Positions 22,258 through 30,649 of a DNA stretch of 64,000 nt are shown here, piece by piece (position 1 is the first letter of the stretch; every line of letters starts with the position of its first letter). The notes beneath the pieces are model-generated. The model made no database searches and had not been told where the DNA came from. It saw only the letters and a program-made list of their open reading frames with translations. The translations under genes were made by a program, and so were the position numbers. The DNA is from an uncultured Ruthenibacterium sp. (GTDB taxonomy: Bacteria; Bacillota; Clostridia; Oscillospirales; Ruminococcaceae): positions 1-64,000 of the forward strand of contig CAJUMH010000005.1 of the NCBI GenBank assembly GCA_910587145.1, written 5' to 3'.

Positions 22258-23178
22258 ATGGAGTGGAGATTATTGCTTTTTGATCCAAACCTTGTTTGCG
22301 CACCGGTATTTTGCCGGCAGGCCGAGGGAGAGCAGCCCGCCGCGTTTCCCCGGGCGCCTTTTGTGGTGGTGCTGGTAAGCAGCGGCCGCGCCGCGCTGAC
22401 GGCGGACGGCAAGCCGGCGCTGCTGGCAGCGGGCGGTTTGCTGCTGGCGGCGGATGTCTCTGTGGAGGCCACGCCCGCCGGGGCCTGTCACCTGCTGGCG
22501 GCAGGCTTTTCCGGCACCGCCGCCGTCGCGCTGGCCGGCGCGCTGGCCGAGCCGCTTACCAGCGACTGCGGCGCCTGCCCGCTGGCGGCGCAGCTGCTGG
22601 GCGAGCTGGCGGCGCACCTGCCGGCCGGCGCGGCGTCTGCAAATAGCGCAGGCGGTATGGAACGCGCGGGCACCGCGGGGGAAGACACCGCCTGCGACGA
22701 AAGAAGCGCAGAAAGCATCCCACAGGCCGCAGCGGAAACCGGCGCGCTGTGCTACCGCATTCTGTGCGCGCTGGCCGGCGCGGATACGGCAGCGCCGCGC
22801 CTGCCGCCGCTGGTGGCCGACGCGGTGCTGGCCATCCGCCAGAATTACGCGGGCCTTTATGGCGTAGAGGAATTGAGCGATCAGCTCGGCGTGAGCAAAA
22901 GCCATCTGGTGCGCGTATTTTCCGCCGAAATGGGCATGGGCCCAGGGCAATACCTTACGGCCGTGCGCATCGAGGCGGCCAAATCTCTGCTGGCGCGGCG
23001 CGATTATCCGCTGGAGGTGGTGGCCACGCTGTGCGGCTTTTCGGGCGCGAATTACCTGTGCAAGGTGTTTAAAAAGCACACAGGGCTTACGCCCGCCGCC
23101 TTCCGCGTACAGAACGCGGGCCAGCCGCAGGGACACGGCGGCGCGGTAAGCGAGCTGGAGCAAAGCCTGTATACGTGA
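22258..23178 (+). CDS. AraC-family transcriptional regulator
   Basis: This 306-residue regulator has a C-terminal AraC/XylS domain with two HTH units (about residues 195-295): YGVEELSDQLGVSKSHLVRVF and then YPLEVVATLCGFSGANYLCKVFKKHTGLTPAAFR. The N-terminal 150 residues are Ala-rich and form a probable effector-binding or dimerisation domain of cupin type, with PFVVVLVSSGRAALTADGKP. A low-complexity linker follows. The ATG at 22258 lacks a strong ribosome site, so an alternative start is possible. It is divergent from the sugar ATPase gene and upstream of the glucosamine-6-phosphate deaminase gene, so control of carbohydrate uptake or amino-sugar use is the likely role, inferred from context. 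Confidence 0.87.
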   Translation: MEWRLLLFDPNLVCAPVFCRQAEGEQPAAFPRAPFVVVLVSSGRAALTADGKPALLAAGGLLLAADVSVEATPAGACHLLAAGFSGTAAVALAGALAEPLTSDCGACPLAAQLLGELAAHLPAGAASANSAGGMERAGTAGEDTACDERSAESIPQAAAETGALCYRILCALAGADTAAPRLPPLVADAVLAIRQNYAGLYGVEELSDQLGVSKSHLVRVFSAEMGMGPGQYLTAVRIEAAKSLLARRDYPLEVVATLCGFSGANYLCKVFKKHTGLTPAAFRVQNAGQPQGHGGAVSELEQSLYT

Positions 23179-23285
23179 TCCCCTTCACAGTTCCTCGCGG
23201 AATGGTTTTCAATCTGCTCGCGGATCGCCGCCGCGCCAAAAAGCAGCCGCAGCATTTTGTGCAAAAGAAAAATGTTTTCACCCCC

Positions 23286-23314
23286 TTTTCATCCCCTGCA
23301 AAATGCGGTATGAT
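23286..23314 (+). promoter_or_regulatory. promoter of nagB
   Basis: TTTTCA (23286-23291) and TATGAT (23309-23314) are 17 bp apart, giving a leader of about 115 nt that contains a long hairpin. Confidence 0.6.
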
Positions 23315-23354
23315 AAAGGAAAGGCCCCGGCGCGGCCACCGTTTGCGGCGCGCC

Positions 23355-23398
23355 GAAGCAGCGCGCCGCTTCCCGTTCAGAGGGCAGCGCGCTGCTTC
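23355..23398 (+). promoter_or_regulatory. leader hairpin of nagB
   Basis: GAAGCAGCGCGC (23355-23366) pairs perfectly with GCGCGCTGCTTC (23387-23398) around a 20-base loop, between the promoter and the nagB start. No T-run follows, so a role in mRNA stability or protein/RNA control is more likely than simple termination. Confidence 0.6.
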
Positions 23399-23435
23399 CC
23401 CATTCGGAAAAGGGTTTGAAAAAGGAGTGTTTTTT

Positions 23436-24173
23436 ATGAAAGTAATCGTGACAAGCAGCTACGACGAAACCTGCGCGGTCATCGCCAATATGATTAAGGA
23501 TCTTGTCAACGAAAAGCCCAACGCGAAGCTGGGCCTTGCCACCGGCGGCACGCCCGTGCCCATTTATCAAAAGCTCATCGAGATGAACAAGGCGGGTGAG
23601 GTAGATTTTTCGCGCGTGCACACGGTGAATCTGGACGAATACTGCGGCATCCCCGGCACGCACGGCCAAAGCTACCGCTATTTTATGGATACGAACCTGT
23701 TCGATCATATCAACATCGATAAGGCCAACACCTACGTGGCCAGCGGCATGGGCGATGCCGAGGCCAACGCCCGCGCGCTGGAGGAGAAGGTGCGCGAGGG
23801 CGGCGTGGCCGATCTGCAGCTGCTGGGCATCGGCAATAACGGGCATATTGCGTTCAACGAGGCGGGCGATCACCTCGTCTCTGTCGCGCACATCGAACAG
23901 CTGACGGAAAGCACCATCAACGCCAACGCGCGCTTTTTTGAAAAGAAAGAGGATGTTCCCACCACGGCCATCACTATGGGCATGGGCGATATCCTCGCCG
24001 CAAAGCAGGTGGTGCTGGCGGCCACGGGTCTTGCGAAGGTTCCGGCCATCCGCGGCCTTGTGATGGATGACGTCATCACCACGCAGAACCCCTCTACGCT
24101 TTTAAAGCTGCACGCAAACGCCGTTGTCGTCATCGACCGTGAGCTGGCCGAAGCCGTAGGGTACAAGGGCTGA
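23436..24173 (+). CDS. nagB: glucosamine-6-phosphate deaminase
   Basis: This 245-residue enzyme converts glucosamine-6-phosphate to fructose-6-phosphate and ammonia, feeding amino sugars into glycolysis. Family motifs are clear: LGLATGGTPVPIYQKL near residue 35 (phosphate loop), VNLDEYCGI near 66 with the proton-transfer Asp, and LLGIGNNGHIAFNEAG near 130 with the catalytic Asn/His pair. Length is typical. The ATG at 23436 follows AAAGGAGTG. The gene has its own promoter and a leader hairpin and ends at a strong terminator. The AraC-family gene upstream is a plausible regulator. Confidence 0.95.
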   Translation: MKVIVTSSYDETCAVIANMIKDLVNEKPNAKLGLATGGTPVPIYQKLIEMNKAGEVDFSRVHTVNLDEYCGIPGTHGQSYRYFMDTNLFDHINIDKANTYVASGMGDAEANARALEEKVREGGVADLQLLGIGNNGHIAFNEAGDHLVSVAHIEQLTESTINANARFFEKKEDVPTTAITMGMGDILAAKQVVLAATGLAKVPAIRGLVMDDVITTQNPSTLLKLHANAVVVIDRELAEAVGYKG

Positions 24174-24206
24174 GTGTTTTTTCTTTCGGATCAAAACGCA
24201 CAGAAA

Positions 24207-24243
24207 GGGCGGATCCTGAACGCACCGTGTTCAGGATCCGCCC
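24207..24243. terminator. bidirectional terminator after nagB
   Basis: GGGCGGATCCTGAAC (24207-24221) pairs perfectly with GTTCAGGATCCGCCC (24229-24243). A pyrimidine-rich CCTTCTTTCT follows on the plus strand. It also lies just beyond the stop of the convergent hypothetical gene. Confidence 0.8.
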
Positions 24244-24255
24244 CTTCTTTCTCGC

Positions 24256-24576
24256 TTATGCTCCGTCCGCTGCCTCATCCGCGCGCTGCAGCGGCGGCAG
24301 CGGCGGCGCGGCGCTCCAGCGGGGGCGCTGCTGCTCGTACTGCCCGGCAATCCACGCGCAGGCGGCCGCAAGGCCGTCTGTGTCCGGCGCAAAATCGGCA
24401 AAGGTCTTTGCGGCTTCGTCCGTCTTTTCAAAGCACCACGGCAGCGGCCACACGCAGGCGCGCAGCACATCCCCCTCCATGCCAAGGCGGTACCACATGC
24501 CGCCGCAGCTGCCGGAAAAGCTTTTGTTTGCGTTCAAATAGACAAGGCTCGGCGCCGCAACCGTAATTTCTTCCAT
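24256..24576 (-). CDS. hypothetical protein
   Basis: This 106-residue protein was not assigned to a named family. The first 85 residues look conserved: a strand-rich start MEEITVAAPSLVYLNANKSF, then SGSCGGMWYRLGMEGDVLRACVWPLPWCFE, then an Ala-rich helix ending DGLAAACAWIAGQYEQQ. The last 20 residues are Pro/Ala-rich. No membrane helix is seen. Cys24, Cys41 and Cys48 are present but not in a known metal motif. The ATG at 24576 has GGAGGAAC upstream. The gene is single, convergent with nagB, and downstream of spoIID. A role cannot be assigned. Confidence 0.65.
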   Translation of the reverse strand: MEEITVAAPSLVYLNANKSFSGSCGGMWYRLGMEGDVLRACVWPLPWCFEKTDEAAKTFADFAPDTDGLAAACAWIAGQYEQQRPRWSAAPPLPPLQRADEAADGA

Positions 24577-24879
24577 TGGGTTCCTCCGTTCCGGCAGAAA
24601 GCGAGATCACAAAGCGAAATATCGGTTCCGCTATGCTGTGCGGATCCGGCTTTTTTGCAATTCCCCTTTCCGCCATTCTACTATAGCATACCCCGTGCCG
24701 AAAATCCACTGTTTTCTCCCGTACCTTTTTGTACCGGAATCCATGGAAGAGCATAACCCTGAAACGGCAGGAGGGCTGATTGAGGTTTCGTCCTCTGCTG
24801 CAACGGGCAAATATCCTGCGCTTTGTTTCGGGCTGGAAGTTACAGCGGGGAGCTTCCCGCCCGCCTGCGCGTTTCCCGC
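24577..24879. other. intergenic region between spoIID and a hypothetical gene
   Basis: A possible minus-strand promoter lies at 24680-24708 (TGGATT and TATAGT, 17 bp apart) for the hypothetical gene. A short plus-strand frame of 92 codons across 24638-24916 has no ribosome site and an unremarkable product. No hairpin terminator was recognised after spoIID. Confidence 0.4.
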
Positions 24880-25932
24880 TCAGCCCGGCACAGGGCCGAG
24901 CGTTGTGCCGGGGTAATAGACGGCCAGAATCTCCTGATAGGTTTTTCCCGTCAGGGCCAGGGCGTTCGCGCCGTATTGGCTTAGCCCCACGCCGTGGCCG
25001 TAGCCGTGCGTTGTAACGGCAAACAGATGCTCGTCCGTCCATGCAATGGTAAAATCACGGCTGCGCAGCCGCAGGGCGCTGCGCACAGCCGTTCCGCTGC
25101 AGGAGACGCCGCCGATGGAAATGCTGTGCACGTAGCCGGCGGCCGTCCGCTCGATCGCGCCGATCCAGTTCGCCGCGTCCCCCACAAGCTCCAGATCCGG
25201 AAACACCATGTTGATATCCTGTGCCAGCTCCTGCTTTGTGAGGGTGAACGACTGCTCATAATCCGGGCTGGTGAGGTCGAGCATGGAGTCCACCGAGACC
25301 AGATACGGCACCTCCGAGCCCCAGATGGCGGCGGCCGATTCCGTCTGCCCGTTCGAGATCGCGTGATAGCACGCGAGGGCGGGCTGTCCCTCGTACAGCA
25401 GCACCTCGTCCAATACGGAATCCACCACCGAGTACAGCCGGGCGCGGTTTGCCTCGAACGCATCGCCCCACATGGCGCGCATCACCGTCTCCGTCAGGTA
25501 TCCGATGCGCTGGTCGGGGTTTGCGCTGAAATAGGCGCCCTTCAGCACCGGGTCGTTCGGGTCGGCCTGCGCTTTGCACGCCAGCGCATAGCTGTGCGCG
25601 GCGACGGCCTGCGCGCGCAGCGCCTCGTCCGGATAATCGATGGGCATCTCCGCCGCCACCGCGCCGCGCACAAATTCCCGCACCGGCACCTCCCGCACCT
25701 CGCCGCTGCGCTCGTCCAGAATACGAAGCGGCGCCTCCTCTACGGGCAGCGCGTCGGATACAGCGGGCGGCTGCGGCTCTGCCGGCATCGAGGCCGAACC
25801 CGAGGGCACCGGCGGCAGCGTCTGCACGGCAGAGGCGGACGCGGCTGCCTGCTCCGGCAAAAGCAGCGCCGTCATCGGCAGCAGATAGATCAGCGCGGCA
25901 AACAGCAGCACAAGCGGCACGGTTTTTTTCAT
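24880..25932 (-). CDS. spoIID: SpoIID/LytB-domain protein (stage II sporulation protein D)
   Basis: This 350-residue protein is a peptidoglycan lytic transglycosylase of the SpoIID type, which acts during engulfment of the forespore in the septal wall. It has a cytosolic MKK start, one membrane helix (about residues 4-26), a Pro/Ser/Ala-rich linker, and a SpoIID domain (about 85-345) with the characteristic REFVRGAVAAEMPIDYPDEALRAQAVAAHSYAL and a C-terminal HGYGHGVGLSQYGANALA. The ATG at 25932 (MKKTVPL) is preferred because GGGGGA lies 7 bases upstream; an ATG two codons earlier is too close to it. Its presence suggests a spore former. No sigma-E promoter was identified with confidence. Confidence 0.92.
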   Translation of the reverse strand: MKKTVPLVLLFAALIYLLPMTALLLPEQAAASASAVQTLPPVPSGSASMPAEPQPPAVSDALPVEEAPLRILDERSGEVREVPVREFVRGAVAAEMPIDYPDEALRAQAVAAHSYALACKAQADPNDPVLKGAYFSANPDQRIGYLTETVMRAMWGDAFEANRARLYSVVDSVLDEVLLYEGQPALACYHAISNGQTESAAAIWGSEVPYLVSVDSMLDLTSPDYEQSFTLTKQELAQDINMVFPDLELVGDAANWIGAIERTAAGYVHSISIGGVSCSGTAVRSALRLRSRDFTIAWTDEHLFAVTTHGYGHGVGLSQYGANALALTGKTYQEILAVYYPGTTLGPVPG

Positions 25933-26067
25933 ATCCATTCCCCCATTTTTTACATACGCGTTCGGCAAAGCCCGCATTCCGGAGCGGGCAGTGCTTTTGT
26001 TTTGCTCAAAAGTGCCGTCCAGACCGGCACAGCCTGTCTGCCTTTCGGGATTTCTTCGGCACTTTCC

Positions 26068-26096
26068 TTGTTTTTTGCATCATATGCCTGTATAAT
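26068..26096 (+). promoter_or_regulatory. promoter of citrate synthase
   Basis: TTGTTT (26068-26073) and a perfect TATAAT (26091-26096) are 17 bp apart, 128 bases before the start codon. Confidence 0.7.
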
Positions 26097-26223
26097 AAAA
26101 AATATGACGGCCGAATGGGCGGCCGCCGCGGCTCGGGGAACGAAGCCGCCGCACAGCACGGCTCTGGGGAAGGGGGCCGCGCGCCAAAAAAGAGGGGAAC
26201 AAAATGGGAAAGGAAGGGACGAT

Positions 26224-27588
26224 ATGACAGAACAGACACAGCGGATCCGGATGGAGGCCATCGCCTATCTGTGCGAGGAGTATCTGAAGAACAACTTCAT
26301 TGATCCGGAAACAGGCGAACGGCTTGGCGTAAAGCGCGGCTTGCGCAACCCGGACGGCACGGGCGTGCTGGCGGGCCTGACAAACGTATGCGACGTGGTC
26401 GGCTACGATTGGGAGGATGGTAAACGCATCCCCACCGAGGGCAGGCTGATCTACCGCGGCATCAACGTAGAGCAGCTGGTCTGCGCCGCGCAGAGGGAAG
26501 ACCGCTTTCTCTTCGAGGAAGTAATCTGGCTGCTGCTGTTCGGCAGCCTGCCCGACGCCCGGCAAACGGCGTCGTTTTTGCGCGTGCTGGAGGCCTATCG
26601 CGAGCTGCCGGAGAATTTTGCCGAGGATATGATCATGAAGGCGCCTTCGCCGAACATCATGAACAAAATGGCGCGCAGCGTGCTGGCGCTTTATTCGTAT
26701 GACGACGACCCCGAGGGCCTTTCGCTGCAGAACATTATGCGGCAGAGCATCGCGCTGATTGCCAGCCTGCCCTCCATCATGGTGAACGCCTACCAGATCA
26801 AACGCCGCGTGTACGACCGGCAAAGCATGTACCTGCATCTGCCGCAATCCGGCCAGAGCACAGCGGAGCATATTCTTGCCACCTATCGCGCAGACCAGCA
26901 GTTTACGCGCGAGGAGGCAAAGCTGCTGGATCTGTGCCTTGTGCTGCACGCAGACCACGGCGGCGGCAACAACTCCACGTTTGCGTGCCGTGTGCTCTCC
27001 AGCTCCGGCACGGATACCTATTCCGCCATTTCGGCGGCCATCGGCAGCCTGAAGGGGCCGCGGCACGGCGGCGCGAACCACAAGGTGATGGAAATGCTCG
27101 ACGGCATTCTGGCCCAAGTGGCAGACCCCTGCGACGAGATGCAGCTGGCAGATCACCTGCGCCGCATTCTGCGCCGCGAGGCGGGCGACGGCAGCGGGCT
27201 CATCTACGGCATGGGCCACGCGGTGTATACCAAAAGCGATCCGCGCGCGGTGATTTTGCGCCGCAACGCCGCGCATCTGGCCAGGGAAAAGGGCTTTGAA
27301 CGCGAATTCCGTGTGCTGTGCGCCATCGAGCGCATCGGCCCGGCCATCGTCGAAGAGGTAAAGGGCACCAAAAACGTCTGCGCAAATGTCGATCTTTTCT
27401 CCGGTCTTATCTACCGCATGCTCGGCATCAGCGAGGATCTGTTTACCCCGCTGTTTGCCATCAGCCGCATCCCCGGCTGGTGCGCGCACCGCGTGGAGGA
27501 GGTTGTATTTGCAAACCGCATCATGCGCCCGGCCTATAAGTATATCGGGCAGGAACAGGAATATCTTCCGTTAGAGGAACGCGTATGA
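26224..27588 (+). CDS. gltA: citrate synthase
   Basis: This 454-residue enzyme condenses acetyl-CoA with oxaloacetate to citrate, probably for glutamate synthesis in this anaerobe. Family blocks include RLIYRGINVEQLV near residue 77, LVLHADHGGGNNSTFACRV near 239 (first catalytic His), GPRHGGANHKV near 278 and GLIYGMGHAVYTKSDPRA near 325 (second catalytic His). It is longer than bacterial type II enzymes and resembles the clostridial clade with an extended N-terminus. The ATG at 26224 has GGAAGGGAC upstream. The 3' end overlaps the next gene by 4 bp (ATGA). Acetyl-CoA from the PFOR encoded nearby is one substrate. Confidence 0.93.
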   Translation: MTEQTQRIRMEAIAYLCEEYLKNNFIDPETGERLGVKRGLRNPDGTGVLAGLTNVCDVVGYDWEDGKRIPTEGRLIYRGINVEQLVCAAQREDRFLFEEVIWLLLFGSLPDARQTASFLRVLEAYRELPENFAEDMIMKAPSPNIMNKMARSVLALYSYDDDPEGLSLQNIMRQSIALIASLPSIMVNAYQIKRRVYDRQSMYLHLPQSGQSTAEHILATYRADQQFTREEAKLLDLCLVLHADHGGGNNSTFACRVLSSSGTDTYSAISAAIGSLKGPRHGGANHKVMEMLDGILAQVADPCDEMQLADHLRRILRREAGDGSGLIYGMGHAVYTKSDPRAVILRRNAAHLAREKGFEREFRVLCAIERIGPAIVEEVKGTKNVCANVDLFSGLIYRMLGISEDLFTPLFAISRIPGWCAHRVEEVVFANRIMRPAYKYIGQEQEYLPLEERV

Positions 27589-28451
27589 AACGAATCTACT
27601 GCGCCGGCGCGCTTGTCTTCAGCCTGCTGCTGGGCGTGATGCGCGCGGCAGATCTTTTTTGGAATACCGATGCCGAAACCGGATTTTTGCGTTCCGGCAG
27701 TGTTGCGCTCCGCTATGCTTTCATGCTGTTCTGCACGCTGCTGATTTTGCTGGCCGGGCACTCTGTCCCGCTTGGGCAGCCCTGCGGCCTGCGGGCAGAA
27801 AACGCCCCGTGGATGCGCAGCAGCAACCTTCTGTTCATTCCGCTGGCCCTTTGCTGCGAGCTGTACGGTTTTTTGTTCCTGTTGAATCGTGTTTTCGGTG
27901 TGCCGGTTCGCACACATACCAGCCGCCACGCCATGGATCATCTGCGTCTTTATTATCTGCGGCAGTTTGCAGATGGCGTGCACGCGGCACTGTTTGTGGT
28001 TTTTGGCATCTGGTGCCTCTTCCTGTTTTTTGAAAACCTTACCCGCATCCTTCACGGCCAATGGATGCTGACATTCGGCATGCTCGGCAGCACAGCATTT
28101 TATCTGCATACTGTGCTGTGCTTTATCGAGCGGCCCTCCAGCCTGTTCCGCACCGTTCCGGTGGTGCATATCCTTTCGGCGCTGTCGGGGCTGCTGTTTG
28201 TTACGGCACTTTTGCGCGCGCTGTACCTGCCTTATTCGTTCCATACGGCACGCGCGCTGTGCCGCAGCGGGCTGCTCTCGTTTTTCTTCTGCACGTGTCT
28301 TGCCCTGCCGCAGGCCGTGTGGCAATTTGTTCTGGGCGGCGCGGCGCTTGCCCCGCTGATCCTGGCTGTCGGCTTTGGCTGCCTTGGCCTGGCGGGCGCC
28401 GCCTGCGCCCGCTGCACGGCGCGGGTGCGGGAGTGGGAATCGCCGCCTTGA
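27585..28451 (+). CDS. polytopic membrane protein of unknown function
   Basis: This 288-residue protein has about eight hydrophobic segments (roughly residues 5-20, 43-60, 80-100, 130-150, 165-182, 192-212, 225-245, 250-272), so it should sit in the cytoplasmic membrane. A loop with RTHTSRHAMDHLRLYYLRQF at about 110-130 is polar and may be functional. I do not recognise a family. The ATG overlaps the citrate synthase stop (ATGA), so it is co-translated with that enzyme; a transport or sensing role linked to citrate or its precursors is speculation. A strong terminator follows. Confidence 0.75.
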   Translation: MKRIYCAGALVFSLLLGVMRAADLFWNTDAETGFLRSGSVALRYAFMLFCTLLILLAGHSVPLGQPCGLRAENAPWMRSSNLLFIPLALCCELYGFLFLLNRVFGVPVRTHTSRHAMDHLRLYYLRQFADGVHAALFVVFGIWCLFLFFENLTRILHGQWMLTFGMLGSTAFYLHTVLCFIERPSSLFRTVPVVHILSALSGLLFVTALLRALYLPYSFHTARALCRSGLLSFFFCTCLALPQAVWQFVLGGAALAPLILAVGFGCLGLAGAACARCTARVREWESPP

Positions 28452-28468
28452 GCGCTGTAAAATAACAG

Positions 28469-28516
28469 ATCGGCGTCCCTTTTGGCTTACGTTCGCCAGA
28501 AGGGACGCCGATTTTT
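28469..28516 (+). terminator. terminator after the citrate synthase operon
   Basis: ATCGGCGTCCCTTTTGGC (28469-28486) pairs with a complementary arm (about 28494-28512) around a short loop and is followed by TTTTT. It may also stop the convergent flagellar/chemotaxis transcript that ends at cheD. Confidence 0.85.
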
Positions 28517-28698
28517 GCGCCCTGTTTTTGGATGACTGTGCAGTATGGCCTGTGCCGCAGAACAGCATTCCCGCCGTCCGGCGCAGGGCCTTGCCGCCGC
28601 GGCCCCCCTCGGCGCGCGGTAAAGGCCGCCGTGCCGGCAGGCCCAAAAGCCCGCGTGTGCCCGCCCGCGTGTGCATCCGCCTTGCTTTTGGGCAGCCT

Positions 28699-29184
28699 CT
28701 ACAGCTTCCATTCGCCTTTTGAGGCCGATTGAATGCGCATTGTGCCGTCCTCGACATGAAAATAGAGCGTGCGCCCAAAATTTTTGCCCGTATCGTCGGC
28801 GATGATCGGAATGCTCAGCTTTGCCAGCGCCTGGCGCGCCGCCAGCACATTGCGCTGGCCCACATCGGAAAGCGCCGGCTTGCCCACCGCGGCAAACATC
28901 TGCGCGCCACCCGCGATCTTTGCCTTGATAAAGCGGCGGTTGGCGCCCATTGCCTCCATCTTGCGCAGCAAAAGCGGAATGGCGCTGTCTGCAAACCGAA
29001 ACGGTGTTGTCAGCGGCTTTTGGCCGGTGCTGTCGGGCAGCAAAATATGCGAAAGGCCGCCCAGCTTGGCGTGCGGGTCATACAGGCAGATCCCCACACA
29101 AGAGCCCAATGCAAATGTTACGAGGATATCGGGCGCGTGCGCCACTTTCTGGTCCGATATCCCTACCCTGATCGTATTGCTCAC
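28699..29184 (-). CDS. cheD: chemoreceptor glutamine deamidase CheD
   Basis: This 161-residue protein is CheD, which deamidates glutamines on methyl-accepting chemotaxis receptors and binds CheC. The catalytic Cys lies in TFALGSCVGICLYDP near residue 29, followed by GGLSHILLPDS, with the His of that block. GGAQMF near residue 93 and RTLYFHVEDGTM near 140 complete the family pattern. The GTG at 29184 overlaps the cheC stop by 4 bp (GTGA), giving a coupled pair. No cheA, cheB, cheR, cheW or receptor gene is in the window, so the rest of the pathway must be encoded elsewhere. It is the last gene of the flagellar operon. Confidence 0.93.
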   Translation of the reverse strand: MSNTIRVGISDQKVAHAPDILVTFALGSCVGICLYDPHAKLGGLSHILLPDSTGQKPLTTPFRFADSAIPLLLRKMEAMGANRRFIKAKIAGGAQMFAAVGKPALSDVGQRNVLAARQALAKLSIPIIADDTGKNFGRTLYFHVEDGTMRIQSASKGEWKL

Positions 29185-29807
29185 AAGTCTTCAATCCCCA
29201 ATGCCGTCATAATTTTCTGTAATGATTCCACATCTGGAAGCATTAAAATATGGTTGGAAGCACTCGTATTGTTTCCCTGCAGTTCATTTTGGATCATAAT
29301 GATCTTATCGCTGATATTGGCGTAATGGATGGCCGGAACGCTGAGAATCGCGCCAAGCATATCAATGCTCATGCTCGGCACCGAAAGGTTGATGCGCATT
29401 TCGGTCATTGAGGCGATGGCGTTTACATAGGAGGCCGCCATGATGTTGCCCACCTCGGTAAGCGCGGAATTGCTCACGGGATCCTCGGGATCAAACGTCT
29501 CGGTATCCTCGCCCATCAGCGTGTTGATCATCATGTGTGCAAAATCCTTTTCCAGCAAAAACATGATCATTCCGTTGATGTCCCCGTCAAAGGAGAGCAA
29601 CAGGCCCACGATCATATTCTCCGGGCCGCCCATTGCTTCCATTGCGGTCTCGTAGTCCAGAATCTTCACCGTCGGCACCGAAATGTCGATGGGCGTGGCC
29701 AGCATCTCGGCCAGCGCCATTGCGGCATTCCCCGTGCCGATGTTGCCCATTTCCCGCAAAACGTCAAGCTGGATCTCATTCAGGTCATTGTAATCGTTCA
29801 ATGCCAT
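29181..29807 (-). CDS. cheC: CheC-type CheY-P phosphatase
   Basis: This 208-residue protein belongs to the CheC/CheX/FliY group that removes phosphate from CheY-P. Two active-site helices with the Glu/Asn pair are visible: LREMGNIGTGNAAMALAEML near residues 17-36 and LTEVGNIMAASYVNAIASM near 115-133. It should act in the cytosol in adaptation with CheD, whose gene it overlaps. The ATG at 29807 follows AAGGAGAG. The domain count is typical of CheC and no FliN-like domain is attached, which separates it from the FliY encoded at 38460-39758. Confidence 0.93.
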   Translation of the reverse strand: MALNDYNDLNEIQLDVLREMGNIGTGNAAMALAEMLATPIDISVPTVKILDYETAMEAMGGPENMIVGLLLSFDGDINGMIMFLLEKDFAHMMINTLMGEDTETFDPEDPVSNSALTEVGNIMAASYVNAIASMTEMRINLSVPSMSIDMLGAILSVPAIHYANISDKIIMIQNELQGNNTSASNHILMLPDVESLQKIMTALGIEDL

Positions 29808-29825
29808 TCTCTACTCTCCTTCATA

Positions 29826-30545
29826 TTATCTTAGATTGTTGACGATCTCCTCCATCTGATCTGAAGTTTGCACAACACGCGCACTTAACTGATAGGCCCG
29901 CTGTGTGACGATTAGGTTTGTCATCTCGTCGGCCAGATGCACACCGGAATTTTCCAGCGCCTGCTCGCGAATAAGATATTCCTGCGCCGGACGCGCCGTG
30001 CCGGAATTGTCCGATTCGCGGAAGGAGGTGTTGTTGATGGATTCCAGCCCATACGGATTATCGAACGCAAATACGCCGATCTGATCCTTCAGGCCGGAAT
30101 AATCGTACTGATCGTTAGACAGCTTTTTCACGGTGATATGGCGGCCGTTGCTGTCCAGCACATACCGGCCCTGGTCATCTACCAGAAAAGCATTCCGTCC
30201 CTCGATGCTCAGGTCAAACGCGCCGTTGCGCGTATACACGCGCTCACCGTTCAGTTCCTCCACGGCAAAAAAGCCGTCTGTCATCAGCGCAAAATCCAGC
30301 GCGCGGTAGGTTTGCTGAATAGGCCCCTGCCCATAGATTAAATCGGCCGAGCTCATCTTTACGCCGTGGCCCTGCAAGGGCTTTTCGTCGTTTGTGTACA
30401 TCTGCGTATACAGCAGATCGTCAAACTCCGGCCGTGTGGGCTTATAGCCCGTGGTGTTGACGTTGGCAACATTGTTCGCCACCTGATCCAGTGCGGCCTG
30501 ATGCGCTACAAGGCCGGATGCACCGTTGTAAAAGGCGATGTTCAT
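29826..30545 (-). CDS. flgG: flagellar rod/hook-basal body protein (FlgG/FlhP type)
   Basis: This 239-residue rod protein has the N-terminal flagellar motif MNIAFYNGASGLVAHQAALD followed by NNVANVNTTGYKPTRPEFDD, the FlgE/F/G/D1 middle, and a C-terminal helix LENSGVHLADEMTNLIVTQRAYQLSARVVQT that forms the coiled-coil core. It is exported by the type III apparatus and builds the distal rod. The ATG at 30545 has AAAGGAGCGGGGAAG upstream. It follows another protein of the same family at 30650-31465, matching the FlhO/FlhP pair in Bacillus. FlgF/FlgG and FlhO/FlhP names are interchangeable here, so the symbol is tentative. Confidence 0.88.
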   Translation of the reverse strand: MNIAFYNGASGLVAHQAALDQVANNVANVNTTGYKPTRPEFDDLLYTQMYTNDEKPLQGHGVKMSSADLIYGQGPIQQTYRALDFALMTDGFFAVEELNGERVYTRNGAFDLSIEGRNAFLVDDQGRYVLDSNGRHITVKKLSNDQYDYSGLKDQIGVFAFDNPYGLESINNTSFRESDNSGTARPAQEYLIREQALENSGVHLADEMTNLIVTQRAYQLSARVVQTSDQMEEIVNNLR

Positions 30546-30649
30546 CGATTCTTCCCCGCTCCTTTCTTTTTGGAAAAGACTGTCTGAAGGCAGCGCGGGA
30601 GCGCGGCTCCCGGCAAATGCGGTTTTTTCAGACAAGCCGTAAAAACCGC

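Noticed and set aside
25933..25980. Sigma-E promoter for spoIID
   Set aside because: No convincing sigma-E -35/-10 pair at the right spacing was found upstream of the gene.
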